64,000 nt of DNA from Hymenobacter edaphi. GTDB taxonomy: Bacteria > Bacteroidota > Bacteroidia > Cytophagales > Hymenobacteraceae. The translations under genes and the position numbers were made by a program. This document shows, one piece after another, positions 24,056 through 31,634 of this stretch (position 1 is the stretch's first letter; each line of letters begins with the position of its first letter). The notes under the pieces were generated by a model, which saw only the letters and a list, made by a program, of their open reading frames with translations, did not search any database and was not told the DNA's origin. Location of the stretch: NCBI RefSeq assembly GCF_003258365.1, contig NZ_QHKM01000009.1, positions 105,423 through 169,422 on the forward strand, given 5' to 3'.

Positions 24056-24508
24056 TTAGCTAACGGGCTCCACCACCGCCATGGTCGCCGACGCCTTGGC
24101 AATCAGCAGCCCTTCGGCCGGGTTCGGGCCGCCAAACGCCCGCACCTCGGCCTCGCAGAAGTGCAGGCGGCGGCCGGCTTTCAGCACCCAGCCGGTGGCT
24201 ACGAGCTTGTCGCCGCGGCCGGGGTGCAGGTAGCTCACGCGCAAGTCGGCCGTGACCATGCCGTGGTCGTCGGGCAGCAGGGTGGTGCCGGCAAAACCGG
24301 CGGCCAGGTCGCAGAGGGTGGCCACGAGGCCGCCGTGGGCGAAGCCGCGCTGCTGCTGGTGCTGCTGGCCCAGGTCGAGGGTGGCTTCCACGCGGCCGGG
24401 CTCGATGCGCGTCAGGTCGGCGCCGATGAGGTGCATGAAGTGCTGGCGCTCCAGCTTGCGGCGGATGCGCGTGGTGAGGTCGGGGACGGTTTCGAGAACT
24501 TCGGACAT
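24056..24508 (-). CDS. PaaI-type hotdog thioesterase
   Basis: 150 residues from the ATG at 24508 (MSEVLETVPDL). The hotdog core HFMHLIGADLTRIEPGRVEATLDL, RGFAHGGLVATLCDLAAGFA (HGG motif) and MVTADLRVSYLHPGRGDKLVATG matches PaaI/YigI-like acyl-CoA thioesterases, which release CoA from hydroxyphenylacetyl- or medium-chain acyl-CoA. The specific substrate cannot be told. The promoter box TACCTTTG ends only 6 bases before the ATG, so the message may be leaderless. A 21-bp-period minisatellite lies upstream. Confidence 0.87.
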   Translation of the reverse strand: MSEVLETVPDLTTRIRRKLERQHFMHLIGADLTRIEPGRVEATLDLGQQHQQQRGFAHGGLVATLCDLAAGFAGTTLLPDDHGMVTADLRVSYLHPGRGDKLVATGWVLKAGRRLHFCEAEVRAFGGPNPAEGLLIAKASATMAVVEPVS

Positions 24509-24514
24509 GGGCCG

Positions 24515-24522
24515 CAAAGGTA
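24515..24522 (-). promoter_or_regulatory. Exact -7 box abutting the thioesterase start
   Basis: On the minus strand TACCTTTG is followed by CGGCCC and the ATG at 24508. This position excludes the upstream in-frame start at 24517. Confidence 0.6.
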
Positions 24523-24570
24523 ACGTGCCGCTGGCGCTACGCCCTTCGCAGTTAGGCTCACGGCATGGGC

Positions 24571-24766
24571 CGAAGGGTATTTTTGACTGGTCGCAGGGTG
24601 CTGCACAACACGCATGAGGTGTTGTGCATTGGACGGGAGGTGTTTTCGATTGGTCGGAGGGCGGAGGGTGTTTCGCGTCAGTCGAGCGGCGTTTTCGATT
24701 GGCCAGGGGTGTTTTGCCTTGCGTGGGAGGTATTGCGGCACCGTCAGAGGGTGGGGTGGCGCGGCG
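24571..24766. repeat. 21-bp-period minisatellite (about 9 units)
   Basis: Nine degenerate 21-bp units run from 24571 to 24766 around the consensus CGGAGGGTGTTTTCGATTGG, with one 7-bp insertion at 24655-24661. Read on the plus strand they would give a heptapeptide repeat of the type GREVFSI. They fill most of the 323-base spacer between the thioesterase gene and the divergent DUF4126 gene; the rest of that spacer shows no gene. Confidence 0.75.
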
Positions 24767-24831
24767 GGGCGGCCGTTGCGCCGTTGTTGGCCGTATCGTG
24801 TAGCTTGGCCCTGGTTCTACTGCTCTTGCCG

Positions 24832-25449
24832 ATGACTCCCACCGACTACCTCCTTTCCGGCGCCCTGGGCCTGGCGCTGGCCGCGTGCAGCGGCTTTCGG
24901 GTGTTTGTGCCGCTGCTGGCGGCCAGCGTTGCCTACCGCACCGGCTACCTGGCCCCGTCGCCGGGCTTTGCGTGGCTGGGCAGCTGGGCGGCGCTGGGCG
25001 TGCTGGGCGTGGCCACGGTGGTCGAAATGCTCGGCTACTACTTCCCCGTGGTCGACAACTTTCTCGACACGCTCACCACGCCCGCGTCGTTTATTGCCGG
25101 TACTCTGCTGATGACCTCGGCCCTGCCCGAGCTGAACCCGGTGCTGCGCTGGGGCCTGGGCGTGCTGGTGGGCGGCGGGGCGGCGGGCGTAGTGCAGTCG
25201 GGCACGGCGCTGCTGCGGGCGGGCAGCACGGCGGCCACCGGCGGGCTGGCCAATCCGCTTTTCGCCACCCTCGAAAACGTGCTGGCCGTGGTGGGCGCAG
25301 TGCTGGGCCTGCTGCTGCCGCTGCTGATGGCGGCCCTGGCCGTGGGGCTTATCGTATTCGTGCTGAGCCGGCTGCGGCGCTGGCGGCAGCGGCGGCGGCA
25401 GGCCGCGGCCGGACTTTCAAGCGGCCCGGCACGACCAAATCGGGCGTAG
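24832..25449 (+). CDS. DUF4126 membrane protein
   Basis: 205 residues from the ATG at 24832. The start LSGALGLALAACSGFRVFVPLLAASVAYRTGYL and the segments FVVDNFLDTLTTPASFIAG-like and GLANPLFATLENVLAVVGAVLGLLLPLL fit DUF4126, a family of small integral membrane proteins of unknown function with four or five helices. The tail (RRWRQRRRQAAA) is basic and probably cytoplasmic. The frame is open far upstream, but only through the minisatellite, so those starts are rejected. The Nudix gene follows 45 bases later. Confidence 0.85.
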   Translation: MTPTDYLLSGALGLALAACSGFRVFVPLLAASVAYRTGYLAPSPGFAWLGSWAALGVLGVATVVEMLGYYFPVVDNFLDTLTTPASFIAGTLLMTSALPELNPVLRWGLGVLVGGGAAGVVQSGTALLRAGSTAATGGLANPLFATLENVLAVVGAVLGLLLPLLMAALAVGLIVFVLSRLRRWRQRRRQAAAGLSSGPARPNRA

Positions 25450-25494
25450 CGGCGTACACTTGCACCCTCGACCGCTCCCCTCCTACCCACACCT

Positions 25495-25995
25495 ATGCCT
25501 GCTACTTCTCCCCCCGATTCCCTGCTGCACGCTTACGCCGAGCGCGCCCGCGTGCGCGTCTGCGGCCTGCTCGTGCACCAGGGCGCGCTGCTGCTCACCG
25601 CCCACCGCGGCCTGCTGCCCGACGAGCAGCCGTTCTGGTCGCCGCCCGGCGGGGGCTGGCACTTCGGCGAGACGCTGCGCGAGGGCGTGGCCCGCGAGTT
25701 CCGGGAAGAAACCGCGCTGGAAGTGAAAGTAGGTCGCTTTCTGCACCTGCACGAATACCACGGCAACCAGCTGCAAGCCGTGGAGCTGTTCTTCGAAGTC
25801 ACCGCGCTGGACCCCGCGGCCCTGCCCCGCCTCGGCCACGACCCGGAGCATGCCCCCGACCGGCAGCTGCTCACCGAGGTGGCCTGGCGCACGCCCCAGG
25901 AGCTGGTGCGCCTGCCGCCGCAGCAGGTGCACCCCATCCTGCGCGACCTGATCAGCACCGACGACGCCTACATTCCGCAGCTGCGCCTGCGCTGA
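25495..25995 (+). CDS. Nudix hydrolase (small, MutT-like)
   Basis: 166 residues. The Nudix box is complete: GGGWHFGETLREGVAREFREETALEV (G-5x-E-7x-REUxEExGU form), near residues 58-83. The N-terminus RARVRVCGLLVHQGALLLTAHRG is the first beta strands of the fold. It would hydrolyse a nucleoside diphosphate linked to another moiety; the substrate is unknown. A TACACTTG box, one base off the -7 consensus, starts at 25455, 33 bases before the ATG. The DUF3822 gene follows at 88 bases. Confidence 0.88.
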   Translation: MPATSPPDSLLHAYAERARVRVCGLLVHQGALLLTAHRGLLPDEQPFWSPPGGGWHFGETLREGVAREFREETALEVKVGRFLHLHEYHGNQLQAVELFFEVTALDPAALPRLGHDPEHAPDRQLLTEVAWRTPQELVRLPPQQVHPILRDLISTDDAYIPQLRLR

Positions 25996-26036
25996 GCGGG
26001 CCGGCCCGCGGTGCCGCACTTGCGCCCGGCCCTGCG

Positions 26037-26044
26037 TACCTTTA
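26037..26044 (+). promoter_or_regulatory. Near-consensus -7 box of the DUF3822 gene
   Basis: TACCTTTA, one base off TAnnTTTG, 39 bases before the GTG start at 26084. Confidence 0.35.
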
Positions 26045-26083
26045 AGCTCCGAATCTGCCTCTCCCCCGACCGACGTACCGCCC

Positions 26084-26971
26084 GTGCCCCTCTCCGCCGA
26101 ATCTGCCCTGGCTGCCCCGCCCACGGCGCTGCAGCGCCTGCGCGACGACACTTTCGACCCGGCCGAGCTGGCCGGCTACAACCTCTACCTCAGCGCCGGC
26201 CCCCACGGCCTGCGCGTGGGCGTGGCCGATGTGCGCCGCAACCGCTTCATTGCCCTCGAAGACTACGCCGCCCAGCCCGCCACCTCCCTGGCCGGGCAGC
26301 TGCAGGCCCTGGCCGCCCAGCACGACCTAGTGGGCCAGACCGGCTGGAACCGCGTGCGCCTGGCCGTGCAGAACCGCCATTTCACCCTGCTGCCCGCGCC
26401 CCTGTTTCGCGCGGGCGACGAGGACCGGTACCTGCAGCTCCACCACCCGCTCGACGCCCAGCACGAAGTGGTGCGCCACTACCGTCACCCCAACCAGGAG
26501 GTGGTCAGCATCTTCGCCGCCGAAAAGGCCCTGGCCGAGTGGTTTGAGCGCCTCTACCCCCAGCAGAAGCTGCTGCACCAGACCAGCGCCCTGCTCGAAG
26601 GCGTGGTGCACCAGAGCGAGCGGCAGGGCCCGCCCCGCCTGTTTTTGAGCGTGGGCCCGCTGGAGCTGACCATCGTGGTGGTGCGCGACAAGCGGCCGGA
26701 GTTCTGCAACGTCTTCACCTTCAGCACCGCCGAGGATTTTATTTACTACGTCATCCTGGTGATGCAGGAGCTGACGCTCAACCCCGACGAGGACCCGGTG
26801 GTCGTCTACGGCGACCTGACCCACGACTCGGAGCTGTTCAGCATCCTGCGCAAGTACATCCGCCACGTGCGCTTCGGCAACCGCCCCTACGACCTGGGCT
26901 ACAGCTACCGCCTCAACGACGTATTCGAGTACCGCTACTTCGAGCTTTACAGCCTCCATTTGTGCGAATAG
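26084..26971 (+). CDS. DUF3822 family protein
   Basis: 295 residues from a GTG start. It fits DUF3822, a Bacteroidota-specific protein with an actin/ASKHA-like two-lobe fold: YNLYLSAGPHGLRVGVADVRRNRFIALEDY at the start, RVRLAVQNRHFTLLPAPLF in the middle, and ELTIVVVRDKRPEFCNVF and VVVYGDLTHDSELFSIL later. In relatives it is encoded just before rsmD and coaD; here coaD follows directly and no rsmD lies between. Function unknown. The stop codon touches an octamer array, and its inverted partner touches the coaD start. Confidence 0.85.
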   Translation: MPLSAESALAAPPTALQRLRDDTFDPAELAGYNLYLSAGPHGLRVGVADVRRNRFIALEDYAAQPATSLAGQLQALAAQHDLVGQTGWNRVRLAVQNRHFTLLPAPLFRAGDEDRYLQLHHPLDAQHEVVRHYRHPNQEVVSIFAAEKALAEWFERLYPQQKLLHQTSALLEGVVHQSERQGPPRLFLSVGPLELTIVVVRDKRPEFCNVFTFSTAEDFIYYVILVMQELTLNPDEDPVVVYGDLTHDSELFSILRKYIRHVRFGNRPYDLGYSYRLNDVFEYRYFELYSLHLCE

Positions 26972-27084
26972 GTGAACTAGTGAGCTGGTGAACTGGTGAG
27001 TGTCGTTCTGGCTGCGCCAACTGCGCAGCCCCGGCCTCCCAAACATCAACTCACCACCTCACCACTTCACCATTTCACCACTCC
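26971..27084. repeat. Inverted octamer arrays filling the DUF3822-coaD spacer
   Basis: Left arm: GGTGAACT, AGTGAGCT, GGTGAACT, GGTGAGTG (26971-27002), starting on the last base of the DUF3822 stop codon. Right arm: TCACCACC, TCACCACT, TCACCATT, TCACCACT (27051-27082), ending 2 bases before the coaD ATG. Each arm has four 8-bp units and the arms are complementary at most positions. The 48-base core has its own hairpin (GGCTGCGC 27010-27017, GCGCAGCC 27023-27030). Confidence 0.85.
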
Positions 27085-27549
27085 ATGAGAGTTGCCCTCT
27101 TCCCCGGCTCCTTCGACCCGTTCACCAACGGCCACCTCGACGTGGTGCGGCGCGGCACGGCCCTGTTCGACCACATCATCATTGCCCTGGGCAACAACAG
27201 CTCGAAGCAGCGCTACCTGCCCGTGGAGCAGATGATAGGCATGATCGAGGAGGTATTTCGCGACGAGCCGCGGGTGTCGGTGGAGGCCTACAAGGGGCTG
27301 ACGGCCGACTTCGCCCGGGAGCGAAACGCGCGCTTTCTGCTGCGCGGGCTGCGCAACACCACCGATTTCGAGTACGAAAACACCATTGCCCAGGCCAACC
27401 GCCACGTCAACCCCGAGCTGGAAACGGTGTTCCTGATTACCTCTCCGCCCCTGGCGGCCATCAGCAGCACCATCATCCGCGAAATCCACCGCTTCGGCGG
27501 CAACGTGGACGACTTTGTGCCTTTTAAGCTAGCCGCCCCGCAGGGCTAG
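27085..27549 (+). CDS. coaD: Phosphopantetheine adenylyltransferase
   Basis: 154 residues, the normal length. MRVALFPGSFDPFTNGHLDVVRRG holds the nucleotidyltransferase TNGH motif; RNARFLLRGLRNTTDFEYENTIAQANR and ISSTIIREI complete the active site. It transfers AMP from ATP to 4'-phosphopantetheine, the fourth step of coenzyme A synthesis, in the cytoplasm. The ATG follows the octamer array by 2 bases, and no Shine-Dalgarno site is visible. A hairpin terminator lies just after the gene. Confidence 0.96.
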   Translation: MRVALFPGSFDPFTNGHLDVVRRGTALFDHIIIALGNNSSKQRYLPVEQMIGMIEEVFRDEPRVSVEAYKGLTADFARERNARFLLRGLRNTTDFEYENTIAQANRHVNPELETVFLITSPPLAAISSTIIREIHRFGGNVDDFVPFKLAAPQG

Positions 27550-27566
27550 CGGCCGCTCAAAAGCCA

Positions 27567-27616
27567 GCAACCGGGGCTTCTAACGGGTCGAAAGACCTAT
27601 TAGAAGCCCCGGTTGC
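27567..27616. terminator. Hairpin between coaD and a convergent lipoprotein gene
   Basis: GCAACCGGGGCTTCTA (27567-27582) and its exact complement (27601-27616), 18-nt loop. It lies 17 bases after the coaD stop; the next gene converges, so it may serve both. The T-run after it is poor. Confidence 0.65.
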
Positions 27617-27628
27617 TTGTCTGCGGGC

Positions 27629-28108
27629 TCACCGTGCTACCACCCGCACGCCCATGATTCGGGACGGTGCGCTGGGGTCGGTGACGGGCAGCACCAAGTA
27701 GTTGTCGGCGACGAAGTCCAGGTTGCCGCGGCGCAGCAGTTCGTCTTCGTTGCTGCCCACCAGCACCAGGTCCTGCACTTCGCGGGTACGGGCATTGAAG
27801 GTCACCACGATGGTAGTGCCGTCCTTTTCAAAGGTATTGATCCAGCCTTCACCCTTGGTGGCGCGCAGCTGCTCGGCCGTGGGCTCCAGGCCCACGGGCT
27901 GCTGCCGGGTTTCGCGCGGTGGCCCGAGGCGCTGCCGCACCTGGTCGATGTTGCGGCCCACCAGTGCAGCCACGTTCAGGCGCCGGGAATTGCCTTGCCC
28001 AGTGCGGCCCGGGGCCGGACTTTCCACTACGGGAGTGCTGCGGGTACAGGCGGCCCCGCTGCACAGCAGCACCAGCATCAGTAGCAGACAGGCTCGACTC
28101 ACGCGCAT
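27629..28108 (-). CDS. Lipoprotein of unknown function
   Basis: 159 residues with a lipoprotein signal (MRVSRACLLLMLVLLCSGAAC). The mature domain NVAALVGRNIDQVRQRLGPPRE, GWINTFEKDGTTIVVTFNARTREVQDLVL resembles the small outer-membrane-assembly-type (BamE/SmpA-like) fold, where a helix pair is followed by a hairpin; this likeness is only at pattern level. It lies downstream of a Nudix gene on the same strand at 45 bases, so the two could be one transcript. Confidence 0.7.
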   Translation of the reverse strand: MRVSRACLLLMLVLLCSGAACTRSTPVVESPAPGRTGQGNSRRLNVAALVGRNIDQVRQRLGPPRETRQQPVGLEPTAEQLRATKGEGWINTFEKDGTTIVVTFNARTREVQDLVLVGSNEDELLRRGNLDFVADNYLVLPVTDPSAPSRIMGVRVVAR

Positions 28109-28153
28109 ATTCTGGTGAACTGCGGCGCCCGGACGGCGCCCCGGCGGGCGGAG

Positions 28154-28852
28154 TTAGGAACGGACGGACTCGGGAGCGGCCTGCCCGGCCACTTCGCTCA
28201 GGTAGTGACGCACTACCAGCGCAATGGAGGCGTAGGACTCTTCGAGGGCCTTGAGGGCCTCCTGGGGCTGCATCCAGCGCACTTCCTCGATGTACTCCTC
28301 GGCCTGGGGCTTCATCAGGGAGTCGTCGAGGCACTGCATGATGTACCAGTTGGTTTTCTTCAGGATTTTGTTGCCGTTGTAGGCGTAGGAGTGCCAGGTG
28401 CTGGGCAGCTTGTCGCCGAGGGCCAGCTTCACGTTGGTTTCCTCTTCCACCTCGCGCAGGGCGCCCTCCATCGGGTCTTCGTCCTTTTTCAGCTTGCCTT
28501 TGGGCAAATCCCACTTACCGAGGCGGTAAATCATCAGGATCATGCCGTCCTTCACCACCAGGCCGCCGGCGGCTTTGGCAATGCGGAACTGGTCCTTCAG
28601 GTGCAGAATCAGGGCCTTTTTCTTTTTGGCCATCAGGGTCAGTGAGGTCAGCTTCTTCAGCTTTTTCACTTCCATCAGGCGCAACATGCGGTCGATGAAG
28701 GCGGGCGTCACGTCGCGCACCAGCACGTCGCCGATCAGGTCCTTGGAGATGAATTCATCTTCCGGGCCCAGAATCAGGTCGTAGCGGTGCTTGTAGACCT
28801 TGTCAGAGGTCTTTTTGATGATAATCGGGATGTCGTTGATGAAAACGTTCAT
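28154..28852 (-). CDS. Nudix hydrolase with N-terminal extension
   Basis: 232 residues. The Nudix box lies in the middle: LPKGKLKKDEDPMEGALREVEEETNVKL, near residues 136-160. The first 90 or so residues (MNVFINDIPIIIKK, IDRMLRLMEVKKLKKLTSLTLMAKKKKALILHLKDQF) are a separate lysine-rich domain found with Bacteroidota Nudix proteins of the diphosphoinositol-phosphatase-like type. Substrate unknown. It has a lower-GC, lysine-rich character, but is conserved in the group as far as I recall. The lipoprotein gene follows. Confidence 0.85.
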   Translation of the reverse strand: MNVFINDIPIIIKKTSDKVYKHRYDLILGPEDEFISKDLIGDVLVRDVTPAFIDRMLRLMEVKKLKKLTSLTLMAKKKKALILHLKDQFRIAKAAGGLVVKDGMILMIYRLGKWDLPKGKLKKDEDPMEGALREVEEETNVKLALGDKLPSTWHSYAYNGNKILKKTNWYIMQCLDDSLMKPQAEEYIEEVRWMQPQEALKALEESYASIALVVRHYLSEVAGQAAPESVRS

Positions 28853-29068
28853 CGCGGCAAGTCAGATGGGGAGAGGATGCAGGAAATCGTCCGGCAAGCT
28901 GCAAAACACAGCATTAATTTCGGCATACGAAAGACGTGGGCCCCAGCACTACCGACCGGGCGGCCCGGGTGCAGCGGGCCGTCTGAGCCGCATACGGCTG
29001 CGGGCTGGAAAGGTAACATGCTGCCGGAAATTAGCCCAACAAGTCGGCGGCAGCCCGCCCCGGGGCCG

Positions 29069-29076
29069 TACCTTGC
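29069..29076 (+). promoter_or_regulatory. Near-consensus -7 box of the phosphodiesterase gene
   Basis: TACCTTGC, one base off TAnnTTTG, 24 bases before the ATG at 29101. Confidence 0.4.
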
Positions 29077-29100
29077 GGCCCCACCAGCCCCGCCCTGCTC

Positions 29101-29595
29101 ATGCTCATCGGCCTGCTTTCCGATACCCACAGCCACTACGATGCCCGCATCGGTCATCACCTGCAGGGCTGCGACGAAATCTGGCACGCCGGCGACGTAG
29201 GCGACGAAAAAGTACTGGACGAGCTGCTGGCCCTGGCGCCGCTGCGGGCCGTGTCGGGCAACATCGACGACCGCACCGTGCGCCTGCGCTGCCCCGAAAC
29301 GCTGGTCTTCGAGGTGGAAGGGCTGAAGGTGCTCATCCACCACATCGGCGGCTACCCCGGGCGCTACGCCCCCGGCGCCCGCCCCCTGCTGCAGCGCGAG
29401 CGGCCGGGGCTCTTCATCTGCGGCCACTCGCACATTCTGCGCGTGATGCCCGACCGGCAGCTGGGCCTGCTGCACCTGAACCCCGGCGCCGCCGGCCGCC
29501 ACGGCTTCCACAAGGTGCGCACCCTGCTCAAGTTCCGCATCGAGGCCGGCCGGGTGCAGGATTTGCAGGCCGTGGAGCTGGGGCCGCGGGTATAA
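29101..29595 (+). CDS. YfcE/MJ0936-type metallophosphodiesterase
   Basis: 164 residues, matching the small metallophosphoesterase family: MLIGLLSDTHSHYD (metal D and H), EIWHAGDVGDE (GD), AVSGNIDD (GN), VLIHHIGGYPGRY, FICGHSHILRV (GHSH) and LLHLNPGAAGRHG. These enzymes have two-metal phosphodiesterase activity on small substrates; the physiological one is unknown. Cytoplasmic. The gene ends at a perfect bidirectional terminator (29671-29702), with a convergent small gene on the other side. Confidence 0.9.
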   Translation: MLIGLLSDTHSHYDARIGHHLQGCDEIWHAGDVGDEKVLDELLALAPLRAVSGNIDDRTVRLRCPETLVFEVEGLKVLIHHIGGYPGRYAPGARPLLQRERPGLFICGHSHILRVMPDRQLGLLHLNPGAAGRHGFHKVRTLLKFRIEAGRVQDLQAVELGPRV

Positions 29596-29670
29596 AGCCA
29601 GGCGTTCAGGGCAAAAGGCCGTCATTCTTCGGCGACGGGTCAGGCTGACGGCCTTGTTCATTAGACAAAA

Positions 29671-29704
29671 AAGCGCCTTGCGTGGCCACGCAAGGCGCTT
29701 TTCG
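29671..29704. terminator. Perfect bidirectional terminator
   Basis: AAGCGCCTTGCGTGG (29671-29685) is directly followed by its exact complement (29686-29700). An A-run (29666-29672) on the left and a T-run (29699-29702) on the right make it fit both convergent genes. Confidence 0.8.
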
Positions 29705-29768
29705 GTATCTACCAGCCGACCGGCCGGGAAGTCACGCGGGCTTCCGGCAGGAAGCCGCGGCGAAAAAA

Positions 29769-29927
29769 CTAGGCGGCAGCCTCGTTCTTTTTGAAGCTGG
29801 CTTTCAGCTCTTCGATGTCCACGTTCTTCAGAACGGGGGTGCGGAGCAGGTCCTTAATTTCTTGCACCTTGTTGTTGGCGCGGGCAATGTTCTTGCGGTG
29901 CTTACGCTTGAGACGGGTAGCGGTCAT
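29769..29927 (-). CDS. Small basic conserved protein (52 residues)
   Basis: Translation from the ATG at 29927 gives 52 residues: MTATRLKRKHRKNIARANNK at the start, then VQEIKDLLRTPVLKNVDIEE and a short end LKASFKKNEAAA. The first third is very basic, the rest is a helix with a VLKNVDIEELKA motif that I believe is conserved in short Cytophagales proteins; the role is unknown. The charge pattern is like ribosome- or RNA-binding proteins, but it is not bS21 or THX. An exact -7 box (29967-29974) and a terminator downstream mark it as a real monocistronic gene. Confidence 0.8.
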   Translation of the reverse strand: MTATRLKRKHRKNIARANNKVQEIKDLLRTPVLKNVDIEELKASFKKNEAAA

Positions 29928-29966
29928 GACGCGGTCGGTTTGAGTCTATTCTGCAGAATGAGGGGG

Positions 29967-29974
29967 CAAAGGTA
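29967..29974 (-). promoter_or_regulatory. Exact -7 box of the 52-residue protein gene
   Basis: TACCTTTG on the minus strand, 39 bases before the ATG at 29927. The leader between them is untranslated. Confidence 0.6.
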
Positions 29975-30014
29975 AGTAAAATTCCGACAGATTGGATAAT
30001 GCCGGGTGAATCCC

Positions 30015-30047
30015 TTGGCTAGTCCTGCGCTGGCTCTGCTATTTTTG
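30015..30047 (+). promoter_or_regulatory. Promoter of the threonine aldolase gene
   Basis: TTG at 30015-30017, 22 bases, then TATTTTTG (30040-30047), an exact TAnnTTTG box, 42 bases before the ATG at 30090. It lies inside the longer open frame, which argues for the later start. Confidence 0.6.
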
Positions 30048-30089
30048 CCCGCTGCCGCCTCACCCTGCTTATTTGCTTCTGCCCTCCCG

Positions 30090-31109
30090 ATGATTGATCT
30101 GCGCTCCGACACCGTAACCCGGCCCACCGCCGCCATGCTCGACGCCATGTTTCGCGCCCCCGTCGGCGACGACGTGTACGAGGAAGACCCCACCGTGCGG
30201 GAGCTGGAGCACGAGGCCGCCCGCCGCTTTGGGCTGGAAGCCGGGCTGTTCTGCCCCTCCGGCACCATGACCAACCAGATTGCCATCAAGGGCCACACCG
30301 AGCCGCTGTCGGAGGTGGTGTGCGAGCACACGTCGCACATCTACCTCTGGGAGGTCGGCGGCATTGCCTTTCACTCGGGCGCCTCGGTGGCCCTGCTGCC
30401 CGGCGAGCGGGGCCGGCTGACGGCCGCGCAGGTGGCCGGGGCCATCCGGGCCGAAAACGTGCACTACCCCACTACCAGCCTCATCAGCCTCGAAAACACC
30501 CACAACCGCGGCGGCGGCAGCTGCTACGAGTGGGCGGCGCTGACCGACATTGCCGAGCTGGCCCGGCGCCAGGGCATTCCGCTGCACCTCGACGGGGCCC
30601 GCATCTTCAACGCCCTGGTGGCCACCGGCCAGCAAAGCCAGGAGTACGGCCGCCTGTTCGACACCATTTCGGTGTGCCTGAGCAAGGGCCTGGGCACGCC
30701 CGTGGGCTCGGTGCTGCTGGGCTCGGCGGCGTTTATCCGCAAGTGCAAGCGCATCCGCAAGGTGATGGGCGGAGGGTGGCGGCAGGCCGGCTACCTGGCT
30801 GCCGCGGGCCTCTACGCGCTAGAGCACCACGTGGAGCGCCTGGCCGACGACCACCGCCGCGCCCGGCAGCTGGCCGAGGCCCTGCAGGCCGCGCCCTACG
30901 TCGACTTTGTGCTACCCGCCGAGACGAACCTGGTCATTTTCCGGCTGCGCGACGGGCTGACGGAGGATGCCTTCCTGGCCCACCTGGCCACCCACGGCAT
31001 CAAGGCCTCGGCCTTCGGCCCGCAGATGGTACGTTTCGTAACCCACCTCGACGTGGACGACGCGGCCATCGGCCAGGTGCTGGCGGCGCTGCAGACGGTG
31101 TCCCAGTAG
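30090..31109 (+). CDS. ltaE: Low-specificity L-threonine aldolase
   Basis: 339 residues from the ATG at 30090 (MIDLRSDTVTRPTAAM, the typical start of the family). Fold type I PLP enzyme: GDDVYEEDPTVRELE, LFCPSGTMTNQIAIKGH, HLDGARIFNA and VCLSKGLGTPVGSVLLG with the PLP lysine at residue 199. It cleaves L-threonine and L-allo-threonine to glycine and acetaldehyde in the cytoplasm. An earlier in-frame ATG at 30006 lies before the promoter box and is rejected. A GNAT gene follows 12 bases downstream, then alkA, so the three probably form an operon. Confidence 0.94.
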   Translation: MIDLRSDTVTRPTAAMLDAMFRAPVGDDVYEEDPTVRELEHEAARRFGLEAGLFCPSGTMTNQIAIKGHTEPLSEVVCEHTSHIYLWEVGGIAFHSGASVALLPGERGRLTAAQVAGAIRAENVHYPTTSLISLENTHNRGGGSCYEWAALTDIAELARRQGIPLHLDGARIFNALVATGQQSQEYGRLFDTISVCLSKGLGTPVGSVLLGSAAFIRKCKRIRKVMGGGWRQAGYLAAAGLYALEHHVERLADDHRRARQLAEALQAAPYVDFVLPAETNLVIFRLRDGLTEDAFLAHLATHGIKASAFGPQMVRFVTHLDVDDAAIGQVLAALQTVSQ

Positions 31110-31121
31110 ACATTCCGGCCC

Positions 31122-31634
31122 ATGACTTCGCTCGCCCTGCGCATCCGCCCGTACGCCGCCGCCGACGAGGAAGCCGTCGTGCAGCTGTTTCGCAGCAACC
31201 TCGCGCCCTACTTCGTGCCCGCCGAGGAAGCCGACCTGCGGGCTTTTCTGCGCGGGGAAGTTGGTACCGACGGCCTTCCCTACTTCGTGGCCGAGCTGCC
31301 CGGCGGGCCGGGGCTGGTGGCGGCCGGCGGCTACGCACTGAACGACCCGCACGCGGTGCTGACCTGGGGCATGGTGGAGCGCCGACTGCACGGCCAAGGG
31401 CTAGGACGAACATTTACCGAATTCCGCATTCGGGCGTGTCAGCTTGCTTATCCCGGCCGCGGCATCGAAATCAGGACCTCGCAGCACACCGAAGGCTTTT
31501 ACGCCCGCCTGGGCTTCGGCACCCTGACCACCGAGCCGGACAAGTGGGCGCCCGGCCTGCACGAGGTGCACATGCTGCTGCCGGCGGCCGCTGGTGCCGC
31601 GGAATCGGCGGCGGCCGGTAAGTTTGCGCCATGA
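31122..31634 (+). CDS. GNAT family N-acetyltransferase
   Basis: 170 residues. The GNAT fold is visible in LRIRPYAAADEEAVVQLFR at the start, VLTWGMVERRLHGQGLGRTFTEFR (acetyl-CoA binding Q/RxxGxG/A as HGQGLGR) and IRTSQHTEGFYARLGFGTL in the last third. Substrate unknown. It begins 12 bases after ltaE and its stop overlaps the alkA start by 4 bases (ATGA), so translation is probably coupled. Confidence 0.85.
   Translation: MTSLALRIRPYAAADEEAVVQLFRSNLAPYFVPAEEADLRAFLRGEVGTDGLPYFVAELPGGPGLVAAGGYALNDPHAVLTWGMVERRLHGQGLGRTFTEFRIRACQLAYPGRGIEIRTSQHTEGFYARLGFGTLTTEPDKWAPGLHEVHMLLPAAAGAAESAAAGKFAP
31619..31626 (+). promoter_or_regulatory. Exact -7 box at the GNAT/alkA junction
   Basis: TAAGTTTG is followed by CGCC and the alkA ATG at 31631. 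It lies inside the last codons of the GNAT gene. If used it gives alkA its own leaderless transcript; a chance match inside coding sequence is possible. Confidence 0.4.

Noticed and set aside
24565..24831. Upstream start for the DUF4126 protein
   Set aside because: It runs through the 21-bp minisatellite; the hydrophobic domain begins at the ATG at 24832.
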